Both the position numbers and the translations under genes were made by a program. A DNA stretch of 32,379 nucleotides from Thermoplasmatales archaeon SG8-52-3. Lineage in GTDB: Archaea > Thermoplasmatota > E2 > DHVEG-1. The first letter of the stretch is position 1; each line of letters opens with the position of its first letter. This document shows positions 15,169-23,222 of this stretch, in pieces. The notes under the pieces were generated by a model. The model saw only the letters and a list, made by a program, of their open reading frames with translations, made no database searches and had not been told where the DNA came from. The DNA is taken from the NCBI GenBank assembly GCA_001595915.1, contig LSSG01000079.1, positions 1-32,379 of the forward strand, given 5' to 3'.

Positions 15169-15771
15169 ATGCATGAAGATGAGATTAATTATAGAACTTT
15201 AAGAGAAATTCAACAGAAAGAAAAAAATTCACCAGTACTAACAGAAATAAAATCCACTTTATATTCTGAAATATCTAAATATATAGAAGATCTTAAAAAC
15301 AGACTTAAAAACGAATCTTCCTCACAAAAACAAACACTATTAAATGAGGAAAGTCAAAATATACAAAAAATCGCAATAAATATTTATGAATTAAGGGAAA
15401 AAAAAATATTATTTGCAGCAATTACAAAAGGTAGAGGGGGAAGTCCAGAAATTAAAAACATGATAGACATAGAGAAAAATCTTTTTGACTCAATAATAGA
15501 CATATTAAAAACAACACGTAATATATTCTTAAAAAAGGATTCAACTGAAAAAAAACAAATCGAACCTGAAGAAGAACCGGTAAAACCTAAGAAATTAGAG
15601 GAAAAACTGAGCAATTCAAATCCTATTGTTAGAGTAATTGAGGATATACCTGAGTTCATTGGAACAAATGAAAAAAGGTATAATCTGAGAAAAAATGATA
15701 TATTATCTGTACCAGAAGATATGTATGAAATGTTATCTAGAAGAGGAATTGTAAAGAAAATAAACAATTAG
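15169..15771 (+). CDS. GINS complex subunit (Gins15/Gins51 type)
   Basis: 200 residues from the ATG at 15169; the upstream TTG at 15148 is unlikely. The N-terminal two thirds are helical (YRTLREIQQKEKNSPVLTEI, then IYELREKKILFAAITKGRGG), matching the A domain of Sld5/Psf1-type GINS subunits. A charged linker leads to a small C-terminal beta domain (VRVIEDIPEFIGTNEKRYNL, VPEDMYEMLSRRGIVKKI), the order seen in archaeal Gins51. It forms part of the CMG-like helicase with MCM and GAN/Cdc45. Its position directly behind priS supports the call. The partner Gins23 is not visible here. Confidence 0.85.
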   Translation: MHEDEINYRTLREIQQKEKNSPVLTEIKSTLYSEISKYIEDLKNRLKNESSSQKQTLLNEESQNIQKIAINIYELREKKILFAAITKGRGGSPEIKNMIDIEKNLFDSIIDILKTTRNIFLKKDSTEKKQIEPEEEPVKPKKLEEKLSNSNPIVRVIEDIPEFIGTNEKRYNLRKNDILSVPEDMYEMLSRRGIVKKINN

Positions 15772-15777
15772 CTTACA

Positions 15778-15788
15778 TTTTTATATTA
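15778..15788 (+). promoter_or_regulatory. Possible TATA box of the ribosomal/translation operon
   Basis: TTTTTATATTA lies just after the GINS stop and about 50 bases before the L44e start. It is the best promoter candidate in the 64-base gap. Read-through from priS-gins is also possible. Confidence 0.35.
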
Positions 15789-15835
15789 CCTGCTTATTAC
15801 ATTTCAACTCTAAAATCATATCAAGGGAGTTGCAT

Positions 15836-16114
15836 ATGGAAAAACCAAGAAAAATCAAGACATACTGTCCTTCATGTAAAAAACATACTATTCATAATGT
15901 TGAGAAAGTAAAAAAGAGGAAGGCTAGTGAACTCAAACAAGGTCAAAGAAGATTCCGTCGTGTAATGTCGGGTTATAGAGGATTTCCTAGACCAAAACCT
16001 GAAGGTAGAGAAAAAACCAGTAGAAGAATTGCTATGAAACTAACATGTTCAGAATGCAAAAAGAGTCATCAGCCGCCAACACAAAGGGCAAAAAAATTTG
16101 ATATAGGTGAATAA
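15836..16114 (+). CDS. rpl44e: Ribosomal protein L44e
   Basis: 92 residues. Two Cys pairs (YCPSCKKH and LTCSECKKSH) form the zinc site. The central RRFRRVMSGYRGFPRPKPEG stretch is the characteristic L44e (eukaryotic L42/L36a) signature. It sits in the large subunit near the E site. The ATG at 15836 has AAGGGAG 7 bases upstream, which decides against the TTG at 15830. S27e follows 3 bases after the stop, beginning a tight translation operon. Confidence 0.97.
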   Translation: MEKPRKIKTYCPSCKKHTIHNVEKVKKRKASELKQGQRRFRRVMSGYRGFPRPKPEGREKTSRRIAMKLTCSECKKSHQPPTQRAKKFDIGE

Positions 16115-16117
16115 ATA

Positions 16118-16294
16118 ATGAAAAAACCTGAAAGTAAATTTATAAAGGTAAGATGTAAAGACTGTGAAAATGAACAAGTCTTGTTTAATAAAGCAAGCAC
16201 AATAGTATCTTGCCATATTTGTGGTAGTAAACTTGCAATACCTGCAGGTGGAAAAGCAAAAATAAAGGGAGAAATATTAGAAACAATTGAGTAA
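16118..16294 (+). CDS. rps27e: Ribosomal protein S27e
   Basis: A 58-residue protein. FIKVRCKDCENEQVLFNKAS and VSCHICGSKLAIPAGGKAKI are the family signatures, with zinc ligands as two CxxC pairs. It binds the small subunit. It starts 3 bases after L44e and is followed 16 bases later by aIF2-alpha, the standard archaeal gene order. Length is typical for the archaeal family. Confidence 0.96.
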   Translation: MKKPESKFIKVRCKDCENEQVLFNKASTIVSCHICGSKLAIPAGGKAKIKGEILETIE

Positions 16295-16310
16295 ATAAAG
16301 GTTTTTTATA

Positions 16311-17099
16311 ATGATTAAGAAAGAGTACCCGGAAGAAGGAGAACTTATAGTTGGTACTGTTGTTAAAGTTCAAAATTTTGGAGCTTTTATTTCACTTGAT
16401 GAGTATCCCGGAAAAGAGGGTTTTATTCACATTGCTGAGATTGCAACAGGATGGGTTAAAAGAATCCGTAACCATATTAAGGAAAAACAAAAAGTTGTTT
16501 GTAAAGTAATGCATGTTGATAGTGCTAAAGATCATATTGATTTATCCTTAAAAAGAGTAAATGAACATCAAAAAAGAGATAAAATACAGTTATGGAAAAA
16601 TTCTCAAAAATCAGAGAAACTTCTCGAGATGGTTGCAAAGCAAATTGGAAAAAATGTTGAACAATGTTACAAAGAATTTGCTGATGATTTAATAAAAAAA
16701 TATGTCACTTTATATGCTGCATTCGAAGAAGCTGCATATGATATTGAAACATTGAAAAAGGATGGTTTTAAAGGAGAATGGTTAAAAGTTTTTGAGGGAG
16801 TTGCAAAAACAAATATTTCTATTCCATTCGTTGACATTAAGGGTTATATAAATGTAACTTCATGGCTTCCAGATGGTATTAATCATATAAAATCCATATT
16901 AAAAGATGCTGAAAATAGTAATTTTGAAGATGTTGAGATCAAGATTAAATATATTGGTGCACCTCAATATTTGATAACAGTTAAGGCTCCTGACTATAAA
17001 ATTGCAGAAGATGAAATGAAGAAAGCTGTTGATAAAATTAAAGTATCAATAAAAAAGCACTACGGAGATTGCGAATTTCATCGAAAATTAGAGGAGTAA
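16311..17099 (+). CDS. eif2a: Translation initiation factor aIF2, alpha subunit
   Basis: A 262-residue protein, normal length. The N-terminal S1/OB domain (about 12-83) has GTVVKVQNFGAFISLDEY and KEGFIHIAEIATGWVKRI. A helical domain (about 90-170) and a C-terminal alpha/beta domain that binds aIF2-gamma follow (IDIKGYIN to HRKLEE). It is part of the trimer that delivers initiator tRNA to the ribosome. Nop10 begins with its ATG directly after the TAA. Confidence 0.96.
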   Translation: MIKKEYPEEGELIVGTVVKVQNFGAFISLDEYPGKEGFIHIAEIATGWVKRIRNHIKEKQKVVCKVMHVDSAKDHIDLSLKRVNEHQKRDKIQLWKNSQKSEKLLEMVAKQIGKNVEQCYKEFADDLIKKYVTLYAAFEEAAYDIETLKKDGFKGEWLKVFEGVAKTNISIPFVDIKGYINVTSWLPDGINHIKSILKDAENSNFEDVEIKIKYIGAPQYLITVKAPDYKIAEDEMKKAVDKIKVSIKKHYGDCEFHRKLEE

Positions 17100-17264
17100 A
17101 TGTCAAATTTACTTTATTGTAAGAATTGTAAAAATTATACATTAAATGAACTATGTGAAATATGTAAAATAAAAACAATATCTAAAAATCCTCCAAGATT
17201 TTCTCCACAAGACCATTATGGTGAGTATAGGAGGAAATTAAAAAAATTAAATAAAGGTGAATAA
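17100..17264 (+). CDS. nop10: Ribosome biogenesis protein Nop10
   Basis: A 54-residue protein beginning immediately after the aIF2-alpha stop. It has two Cys pairs (YCKNCKNYTL and LCEICKIKT) forming the zinc ribbon, then the family motif NPPRFSPQDHYGEYRRKLKK. Nop10 is a core part of archaeal H/ACA ribonucleoproteins that guide pseudouridylation by Cbf5. Its last 8 bases (GGTGAATAA) contain the ribosome binding site of the next gene. Confidence 0.96.
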   Translation: MSNLLYCKNCKNYTLNELCEICKIKTISKNPPRFSPQDHYGEYRRKLKKLNKGE

Positions 17265-17265
17265 A

Positions 17266-18030
17266 ATGGATTATGTAACTGTAAAATATGTATCAAAAAA
17301 ACCTAAACTTAACAATCCAATACTGATAGAAGGTTTACCAGGAATTGGAAATGTAGGAAAACTTGCTGTAGAACATTTAATAGACAGCGTTAATGCCACA
17401 AAATTTGCAGAACTTTATAGTAAAGATTTTCCTCCACAGGTTTTTATAAACACAGATGGTACAATTGCCCTTGTCAATAATGAGTTTTATTTTTGGAAAG
17501 CAAAAAAGAGAGGGCAGAGAGATTTAATATTACTTACTGGTGATTATCAAGGTCTTTCTTCACAGGGACAATATGAGCTAGTTGAGAAAATTCTTGACAT
17601 TGCAGAAGAATATGGCGTAAAAGAGATGTATACACTTGGTGGATATGGTCTTGGTCATGAGATAAGGGAACCAAAGGTTTTATGTGCAACAACTGAAAAA
17701 TCCCTTGTCAAAACAATGAAAAAATATGGGGCTGTTTTTAAGAAAAATGAACCAGGTGGAGGAATTGTCGGAGCCAGTGGTTTACTTTTAGGTCTTGGAA
17801 AGATGAGAGGAATGCAAGGAACATGTTTTATGGGAGAAACACCAGGTTATCTGGTAGATCCAAAAAGCGCAAAAGCAGTTTTAAAGATTCTAATAAAAAT
17901 AACAAAGATAGAGTTAAATCTAGCAGCACTTGAGAAAAAGGCAAAAGAAATAGAGCATATTGCCCATCAATTGAAAGAAATGGAAGGACTTTCAAAGGAT
18001 AAATCAGAAGAATTAAAATATATTGGATAA
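17266..18030 (+). CDS. PAC2-family protein (proteasome assembly chaperone-like)
   Basis: 254 residues from the ATG at 17266, supported by GGTGA 6-7 bases upstream; the in-frame GTG at 17257 lies within that site. The core shows PILIEGLPGIGNVGKLAVEH, LILLTGDYQGLSSQGQYEL, YTLGGYGLGHE and GGIVGASGLLLGLG, all typical of archaeal PAC2 proteins. The C-terminal 60 residues form a charged helix. These proteins are related to eukaryotic proteasome assembly chaperone PAC2; the archaeal function is not settled. It closes the translation operon, 1 base after Nop10. Confidence 0.88.
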   Translation: MDYVTVKYVSKKPKLNNPILIEGLPGIGNVGKLAVEHLIDSVNATKFAELYSKDFPPQVFINTDGTIALVNNEFYFWKAKKRGQRDLILLTGDYQGLSSQGQYELVEKILDIAEEYGVKEMYTLGGYGLGHEIREPKVLCATTEKSLVKTMKKYGAVFKKNEPGGGIVGASGLLLGLGKMRGMQGTCFMGETPGYLVDPKSAKAVLKILIKITKIELNLAALEKKAKEIEHIAHQLKEMEGLSKDKSEELKYIG

Positions 18031-18044
18031 AAAAAAAATTGATT

Positions 18045-18440
18045 TTATACCTTATTAATTTTATTTAAGACAAGAATAACATCAAATCCAGTAGGGGTAT
18101 CTTGTTTTTTCAGTTCTCCTGTAAAGTCGTATTTTTCATCTTCAAATAAAAGATCAGTAGCATTTTCAATATTTGAATAATCAATTCTTAATTCAGTTCT
18201 ACCTTCAGTTGTTGTCAATATTGAAACAATGACTGGAAAATCAGTTATTTCATAATAACCTCTAACAGTAATAATCTGATTCAAATAAGTATCTTTATTT
18301 GCCAAGACATCTTCAGGAGTTAAGTACTCTTCCTCAGGAGGAAGATTCGTAACAACAAGATATGCTCCCCCGATAATAACAATTACAATTAAAATGTAAA
18401 ATAATGTTCGTGTTTCTAATAACTTTTTTTTTCGTTTCAT
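18045..18440 (-). CDS. Membrane-anchored OB-fold-like protein
   Basis: 131 residues from the ATG at 18440; a TTG at 18458 would add six. A basic start (MKRKKKLLE) and one transmembrane helix (about 12-30, FYILIVIVIIGGAYLVV) are followed by a soluble domain. That domain reads YLTPEDVLANKDTYLNQIITVRGYYE then FDVILVLNKI, resembling small OB-fold domains such as CcmE-like or tRNA_anti-like folds. The soluble part is probably outside the cell. No heme-binding His is evident, so a cytochrome maturation role is not supported. It is convergent with the PAC2 gene (14 bases apart). Confidence 0.6.
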   Translation of the reverse strand: MKRKKKLLETRTLFYILIVIVIIGGAYLVVTNLPPEEEYLTPEDVLANKDTYLNQIITVRGYYEITDFPVIVSILTTTEGRTELRIDYSNIENATDLLFEDEKYDFTGELKKQDTPTGFDVILVLNKINKV

Positions 18441-18479
18441 TGATATCAACAACCTCAAATAAACTATTTATTTAAAACT

Positions 18480-19313
18480 CTATTTGTTTAAATTAATATC
18501 ATAAGTTTTTTCTGGATTCTGCTTGTGTATAATATAAGCCTGTTTTTCAGATAGTAAACAATTATCAATAAGGTCTAATGTTTTTTTAGGAACAGTCTTT
18601 GGACTAAGTACTGCTCCGGGTCTTCGAAGATCGTCAATATAATCAGTTTCCATCATAAATCTTGTTCCTTTCTTAATTGACGCAATAACATTTTTTTTAC
18701 TTGCTAAAACTGAAGGCATTATTCCAAAGTTTTCATTTTCTAAAATTAAAGGTGGAGAATAATGTTTAATAATTTTATGAGCAGGTAATCCAGCTTTTTT
18801 ACCTAATTCTGCAAGTTCCTTACAATGATTAGGTGTGGTACTTTCAGAATGAATTATAACTGGAACATTTACATCTTTTGCTCTTTGCATCCCATAAAAA
18901 AGAATTTCATTTGAATCATCCAAAACTTGTCTATCTACTTTGAAATGTGGTCTACCAATTTCCCCAATCCCAATTGATTTTTTTTCTTCACATAATTTTG
19001 CAGCTTCATCTATTCCCTTTTTCATTATCGATATTGTATTTTTTCTTCCAAATTTTTCAACTAATCTTAAATAATCGACAGGATAAGGGCCAACAGTAAC
19101 AAAAACACCGATTTCAATTTTTAATCTAATTTCTTCTGCCATTTTCAATGTTTCGTTATAACAATCCAAATAACCTTTTTCTTGGATTACCAAATTAGTC
19201 ATTGGAAGCTGACATAAAACAAAATGAGTGCCTCCAGAATATTTAAATTCCTTAACAGCTTCTAAATACCGGCCATCTCGTCTAAGATGTAAATGATTAT
19301 CAAATATTATCAG
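18480..19313 (-). CDS. TatD-type metal-dependent hydrolase with a non-ATG (CTG) start
   Basis: The first ATG (19202) would give 240 residues and miss the metal-binding HxH. The frame is open upstream to a stop and encodes MIIFDNHLHLRRDGRYLEAV when read from CTG at 19313-19311, restoring the HxH (His7, His9) and a 277-residue protein. GGGTGAT, a perfect match to the usual anti-SD, lies 5 bases before this CTG. ATA codons at 19310 and 19307 are the only other starts that keep the motif. Other ligands follow: GIGEIGR, VIIHSES, IIKHYSPP and METDYIDD, the Glu, His, His and Asp of the family. It probably hydrolyses a phosphoester or DNA end using two metals. The substrate is not predictable. Confidence 0.85.
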   Translation of the reverse strand: MIIFDNHLHLRRDGRYLEAVKEFKYSGGTHFVLCQLPMTNLVIQEKGYLDCYNETLKMAEEIRLKIEIGVFVTVGPYPVDYLRLVEKFGRKNTISIMKKGIDEAAKLCEEKKSIGIGEIGRPHFKVDRQVLDDSNEILFYGMQRAKDVNVPVIIHSESTTPNHCKELAELGKKAGLPAHKIIKHYSPPLILENENFGIMPSVLASKKNVIASIKKGTRFMMETDYIDDLRRPGAVLSPKTVPKKTLDLIDNCLLSEKQAYIIHKQNPEKTYDINLNK

Positions 19314-19381
19314 AAATTATCACCCTATATTATTTGAAATAATTAATTATTGTAATTATCAAATCAAATAAAAAAATTAGC

Positions 19382-19735
19382 CTAATATTTGTGTTTTTTG
19401 TATTTTCTAAAGTAATATGAAACATGATGATCTGTTTTATATGTTTTTCCTGTGATCATTTCTATTATTCCCTGTGCCAATAACCAACCAAAATAACCCA
19501 TGAAAAATGTAAAGAATCCTGCTATACTATAACCAATAATTATCTGAAAATAGTTATCTCCACCTGTTAAAAATAAAACAAATATTCCAACTGTTATAAA
19601 TAAAAATATCAATAGAAATACCCATCTTAATGCATGTATTGTAACTTTTATAGTTTTTAGAGGAATATCCTGAAATGGAATTTTTTTATCGATGAATCTT
19701 ATCCTATTGTTAAGATGGTTTCTTCTGCGTGGCAT
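19382..19735 (-). CDS. Small membrane protein with two transmembrane helices
   Basis: 117 residues from the ATG at 19735, supported by GGAG 7 bases upstream; a TTG at 19780 would add 15 residues. The N terminus is strongly basic (MPRRRNHLNNR). Two hydrophobic segments follow (about 38-59 and 64-95, the second with GWLLAQGIIEMITGKTY). The tail is Lys/Tyr-rich. I do not recognise the family. The basic ends should lie inside the cell. Confidence 0.6.
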   Translation of the reverse strand: MPRRRNHLNNRIRFIDKKIPFQDIPLKTIKVTIHALRWVFLLIFLFITVGIFVLFLTGGDNYFQIIIGYSIAGFFTFFMGYFGWLLAQGIIEMITGKTYKTDHHVSYYFRKYKKHKY

Positions 19736-19846
19736 ATTTCTTCTCCGAGAAATAAAAATAACTAAGGCAAGTGATCCCAATGAATTGATATACTTGGTAG
19801 ATATAAAAAAGGTAATTCGCAGATAAATATGCAGATATAAAACAGA

Positions 19847-19856
19847 TGCATATGCA
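19847..19856. repeat. TGCATATGCA palindrome in a divergent promoter region
   Basis: A perfect 10-base palindrome preceded by two close relatives of CAGATA (19829-19846). It lies between the divergent 2-TM and 4-TM membrane genes. It could be a regulator site; nothing else supports this. Confidence 0.25.
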
Positions 19857-19939
19857 CATTATAAAATTATTAAGAATCTATAAGTTTTCAAAAGATTTAA
19901 TAGTATAATTTTAATTTAATCTTGGGTGCAGGAGAGGAA

Positions 19940-20767
19940 ATGACTGAAGGAGAAGAGGATAAAACAGAAGAACCACAGAAACACGAAGAAAAAAAAAGTA
20001 ATATTTCAAAAGAAAAAATTTTAGATGAATCATTCAAAAAAGCTGAATTATTAAAAAAAGGTCCAACTATAAAAAAGGAAGAGCCGGTAATTGCAAAAAA
20101 ACCTATCATGAAAATAGGTTTAGTTATAACTTTTATTGCTATAATTGGTCTATTATTTATTAATTTTTTGCCTTTAATGTACATATATTATGAAACGGAC
20201 CTTGGTTCAATTGAAGAATATTTTTCATATAATGATATTAGATTTGACTTAATAGAGCCTGAGGAAATAAATAATATTTTTGAATCCAGTTGTAATAATT
20301 GTAGCCATAATAGTGATTATTATTTTGGAGTTACAAAAAATGATTTAATAAATTCGCCAAGGATTACAATTTATATTTTTATTATATTAGCTTTAATTGG
20401 AATTATTTTTACAATTTACATTTTGATAGATAGAAAAAAGGACTTTTCTGACGAGACTAATACAATTGTTCAATCATTTTTTATAGTTTTTTTAATGATT
20501 CTAAGTATATACTTATTATCAATAAATTTAAAGTTTCTGGATTCACATTTATTTTTTGAATTAAATAAACCTTTCATTTTTGCTATGGGTTTTAATAGAC
20601 TTAGAATTTTCTTTTTAATGCCTTATTTTTCAATCTTGATCTCATTTGTTTTGTTTTGTATTGGACTAGTTTTTATGAAAATATATCTAAATAGAGCAGT
20701 TAATCAATTTAACGTAAAAAAATCAAAAAGATCTGAAGTATCTTATAGATTTGGGAGTAATATATAA
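19940..20767 (+). CDS. Four-transmembrane protein with charged N-terminal tail
   Basis: 275 residues from the ATG at 19940, directly behind GGAGAGGAA. The first 55 residues are acidic and Lys-rich, probably disordered. Four hydrophobic segments follow. Between the first and second is an external loop (YETDLGSIEEYF onward) with a small Cys cluster (SSCNNCSHN). The first TM ends with FLPLMYIYYET, resembling the FLPWISIEEN at the same place in the next protein, so the two look like diverged paralogues. The stop overlaps the next start by one base. Function unknown. Confidence 0.65.
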   Translation: MTEGEEDKTEEPQKHEEKKSNISKEKILDESFKKAELLKKGPTIKKEEPVIAKKPIMKIGLVITFIAIIGLLFINFLPLMYIYYETDLGSIEEYFSYNDIRFDLIEPEEINNIFESSCNNCSHNSDYYFGVTKNDLINSPRITIYIFIILALIGIIFTIYILIDRKKDFSDETNTIVQSFFIVFLMILSIYLLSINLKFLDSHLFFELNKPFIFAMGFNRLRIFFLMPYFSILISFVLFCIGLVFMKIYLNRAVNQFNVKKSKRSEVSYRFGSNI

Positions 20768-22014
20768 TGGAAATTAAAACTGTTAAAAAAGCTAGGAATA
20801 GAATAATTTGGATTATATTATTAAGTATCTTATGTCTAATTTTAATTTCTTTTCTCCCATGGATTTCAATTGAGGAAAATGATTTTGTAAAAGGAAATTT
20901 ACATTTAAACTATGAAATGATGAAAGGTAGTTCTAACACTGATATTTTTATTTTATCAAAAAGTCTAAGCAATATCAATATTTTATTTTGGATATTAGTT
21001 TTAATAACATTGATTTCATTTATTTTACTAATTAGTTATTTGTTAGTAAAAAAATTAAAAATTATTGAAATATTAAATTTAATAATTTCATTTTTAATAT
21101 TTTCATTGTTAATTTTTATCATTTATTTTCAAATTATGTTTTCAAGATCTATTGATGAAATTGATTACATTACAGCTTCAATGATACAATATCCTTTTGC
21201 CTATCCTTATATAGAATTTATTTTTAGCATAATCTTATTAATTTTTTCTGGATTATATTCTTTAAATCTAACTACGGATTTTATAAAACAGTATAAAAAA
21301 CAACCCTTACAAAAAAATGGTGATGTTAAAGAAATCGAAGAACAAAAACTACCAGATATAAATATTGAAGAAAAATTGAGAGATAAATTAAAAGAATCAG
21401 AAAATATTAAAACTACCATAAATTCTGATATGGACTTGAAAATTGCTGAAATAGATGAACTATTAGAAAAAAAGGAGATTGTAAAAAATAATGATAATTT
21501 TGATGAAAAACCTCCAGAGCAAGAAAGAGATATTGCTATAAAAATTGAACCTACCTCAGATAAAACTGATATTGAAGATAAAGTAGAAGAACGAGAAATA
21601 AATGATAAGAAAAATGAGAATGAACTAGAAGAAAAAGATATTTTAAAGGATCCTTTTCCCCATAAAGAAAAAAAGGAAAAAATAGAAGAATCTGATGAAA
21701 TTCGACAATCAGAACATTTTGAAAAAGCTTTATCTTCTGCAATTGAGAGAAAACAATCTGATATGAAATTAAAAAAATCAGAAAAAAAGGATGAAAAAAA
21801 TAATAATAAAGTAGAAGCTAATAATGGAAATTCAATAGTTGTTTTTCAAACTGAAAAAATTCAACTTGAAAAAAAAGGTAATAAGATAAATAAGATTTTT
21901 AGTTTAAAATGTCCTGGATGTAATCAAATTTTTCCATATAATAAGGAAAAAAATACTCAAAAAATAACATGTCCTAATTGTGGAAAAAAGGGAAAAACAG
22001 AAAAAGAAATCTAG
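20767..22014 (+). CDS. Four-transmembrane protein with acidic linker and C-terminal zinc ribbon
   Basis: A 415-residue protein. TM segments lie in the first 170 residues; the first ends with FLPWISIEEN. A very long Lys/Glu-rich segment follows (about 175-380), probably disordered or coiled. The C terminus is a zinc ribbon: LKCPGCNQIF then ITCPNCGKKG, two CxxC pairs 21 residues apart. The tail is therefore cytoplasmic and may contact nucleic acid or protein. It is translated in one-base overlap with its paralogue, so they probably form one complex. The stop overlaps the convergent GTPase gene by 4 bases. I do not recognise the family. Confidence 0.65.
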   Translation: MEIKTVKKARNRIIWIILLSILCLILISFLPWISIEENDFVKGNLHLNYEMMKGSSNTDIFILSKSLSNINILFWILVLITLISFILLISYLLVKKLKIIEILNLIISFLIFSLLIFIIYFQIMFSRSIDEIDYITASMIQYPFAYPYIEFIFSIILLIFSGLYSLNLTTDFIKQYKKQPLQKNGDVKEIEEQKLPDINIEEKLRDKLKESENIKTTINSDMDLKIAEIDELLEKKEIVKNNDNFDEKPPEQERDIAIKIEPTSDKTDIEDKVEEREINDKKNENELEEKDILKDPFPHKEKKEKIEESDEIRQSEHFEKALSSAIERKQSDMKLKKSEKKDEKNNNKVEANNGNSIVVFQTEKIQLEKKGNKINKIFSLKCPGCNQIFPYNKEKNTQKITCPNCGKKGKTEKEI

Positions 22015-23216
22015 GCATCAGAGACAATTCTTATTACATCTCCATCTTTTAGTTCATGATCAGCACCTATTACTCGATGAGTTCTTGCATCAATTGCTCT
22101 AATAAAATGATCACCTAGGTCTGTATGAACTTTATAAGCCAGATCTTTAGCTGTACTTCCTCGTTTCATGAAATAAGCATCAGGTAGAATTCTTCCTTCT
22201 TTATCTGTTAGATGTGTTTCATCTTCAACTGGGTAAACAACTATTAAATCCAGCATTTCTACTGCTTTTTCTACACAATTTTGTACACCAGTTGAACCGA
22301 ATTTTTTTAAAACATTTGATTTAATAAAATCTAAAGCTTTCAATTGTTTTTCATTTAGATCTGTCTCATTTAAGATATTAAAATCATTGCTACCTGGTTT
22401 GTAATCTATTAGATTCTTTTTTGATGCATTTGTAAGTGCGAGTTCTGATTCAGCACTACATAAAACCACAATATAATTTTTTTTATTAAGTTCATCTGAT
22501 TTAGCAAGAAATTCATCAGGTGCTGAATCACACTTATTGAATGCAATAAGCATTGGTTTGCTTATTTTTCTTACATGATCTGTTAGTTTTAGTAAATCTT
22601 CATCCGACCAACTTGACGGTTTACTACTATCAATCTGTAAAGTCCTTATTGCATTATAGATATGCTCCTCTTTAACTCCTAAACCCGTTAGTTTATCTCC
22701 AAGTAGTAATTCAATTTTCTTTCCTTCTAACTCGCATTGTCTTGCAACTGTTTCCCAGCTCTTTTTTATTATTCCCATCATCCAATAGTTGATTTCCTTT
22801 TCTAAGAATTCTACATCATTTATCGGATCATAAGAACCAACATTACAAGGATTTCCCTCTGCATCTGTACTACCGGAGGAATCAACTATGTGAATTAATG
22901 CATGTGCCTGTCTTAAATCATCTAGAAACTTATTTCCCAAGCCTCTCCCTTTGAATGCATCCGGGACAAGCCCTGCAACATCTATTGCCTCTATTGGAAC
23001 AAATCGTGTACCATTTATACATTTGGAATTATGTGGAGTACATTTTACATTAAATTCTTTACAAGGGCAAGGTTTATTTACATACATAACGCCCCTATTT
23101 GCATCAATTGTTGTAAAAGGATAATTTGCAATTTCTGCATGAGCATCTGTTGCAGCATTAAAAAAAGTAGATTTACCAACATTTGGTTTCCCAACTATTC
23201 CTATCTGCATACTCAT
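22011..23216 (-). CDS. OBG-family GTPase with TGS domain (YchF/YGR210-like)
   Basis: A 401-residue protein. G1 is GIVGKPNVGKST (about 6-17), switch I contains YPFTTIDAN, G3 is IDVAGLV and G4 is NKCD. A Cys-rich insert (CPCKEFNVKC) after switch I is typical of the archaeal/eukaryotic YGR210 branch. A helical insert and a C-terminal TGS domain (SDA end, with AYKVHTDLGDHFIRAIDA) follow. These GTPases are linked to ribosome or translation control; the exact role is unsettled. It begins 6 bases after the bactofilin-like gene. An alternative ATG lies two codons in. Confidence 0.9.
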   Translation of the reverse strand: MSMQIGIVGKPNVGKSTFFNAATDAHAEIANYPFTTIDANRGVMYVNKPCPCKEFNVKCTPHNSKCINGTRFVPIEAIDVAGLVPDAFKGRGLGNKFLDDLRQAHALIHIVDSSGSTDAEGNPCNVGSYDPINDVEFLEKEINYWMMGIIKKSWETVARQCELEGKKIELLLGDKLTGLGVKEEHIYNAIRTLQIDSSKPSSWSDEDLLKLTDHVRKISKPMLIAFNKCDSAPDEFLAKSDELNKKNYIVVLCSAESELALTNASKKNLIDYKPGSNDFNILNETDLNEKQLKALDFIKSNVLKKFGSTGVQNCVEKAVEMLDLIVVYPVEDETHLTDKEGRILPDAYFMKRGSTAKDLAYKVHTDLGDHFIRAIDARTHRVIGADHELKDGDVIRIVSDA

Positions 23217-23222
23217 AATATT

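Noticed and set aside
15384-15767. 127-codon minus-strand frame opposite the GINS gene
   Set aside because: Ser/Phe-rich product typical of antisense to Lys/Glu-rich coding sequence; the plus-strand frame has a clear family match.
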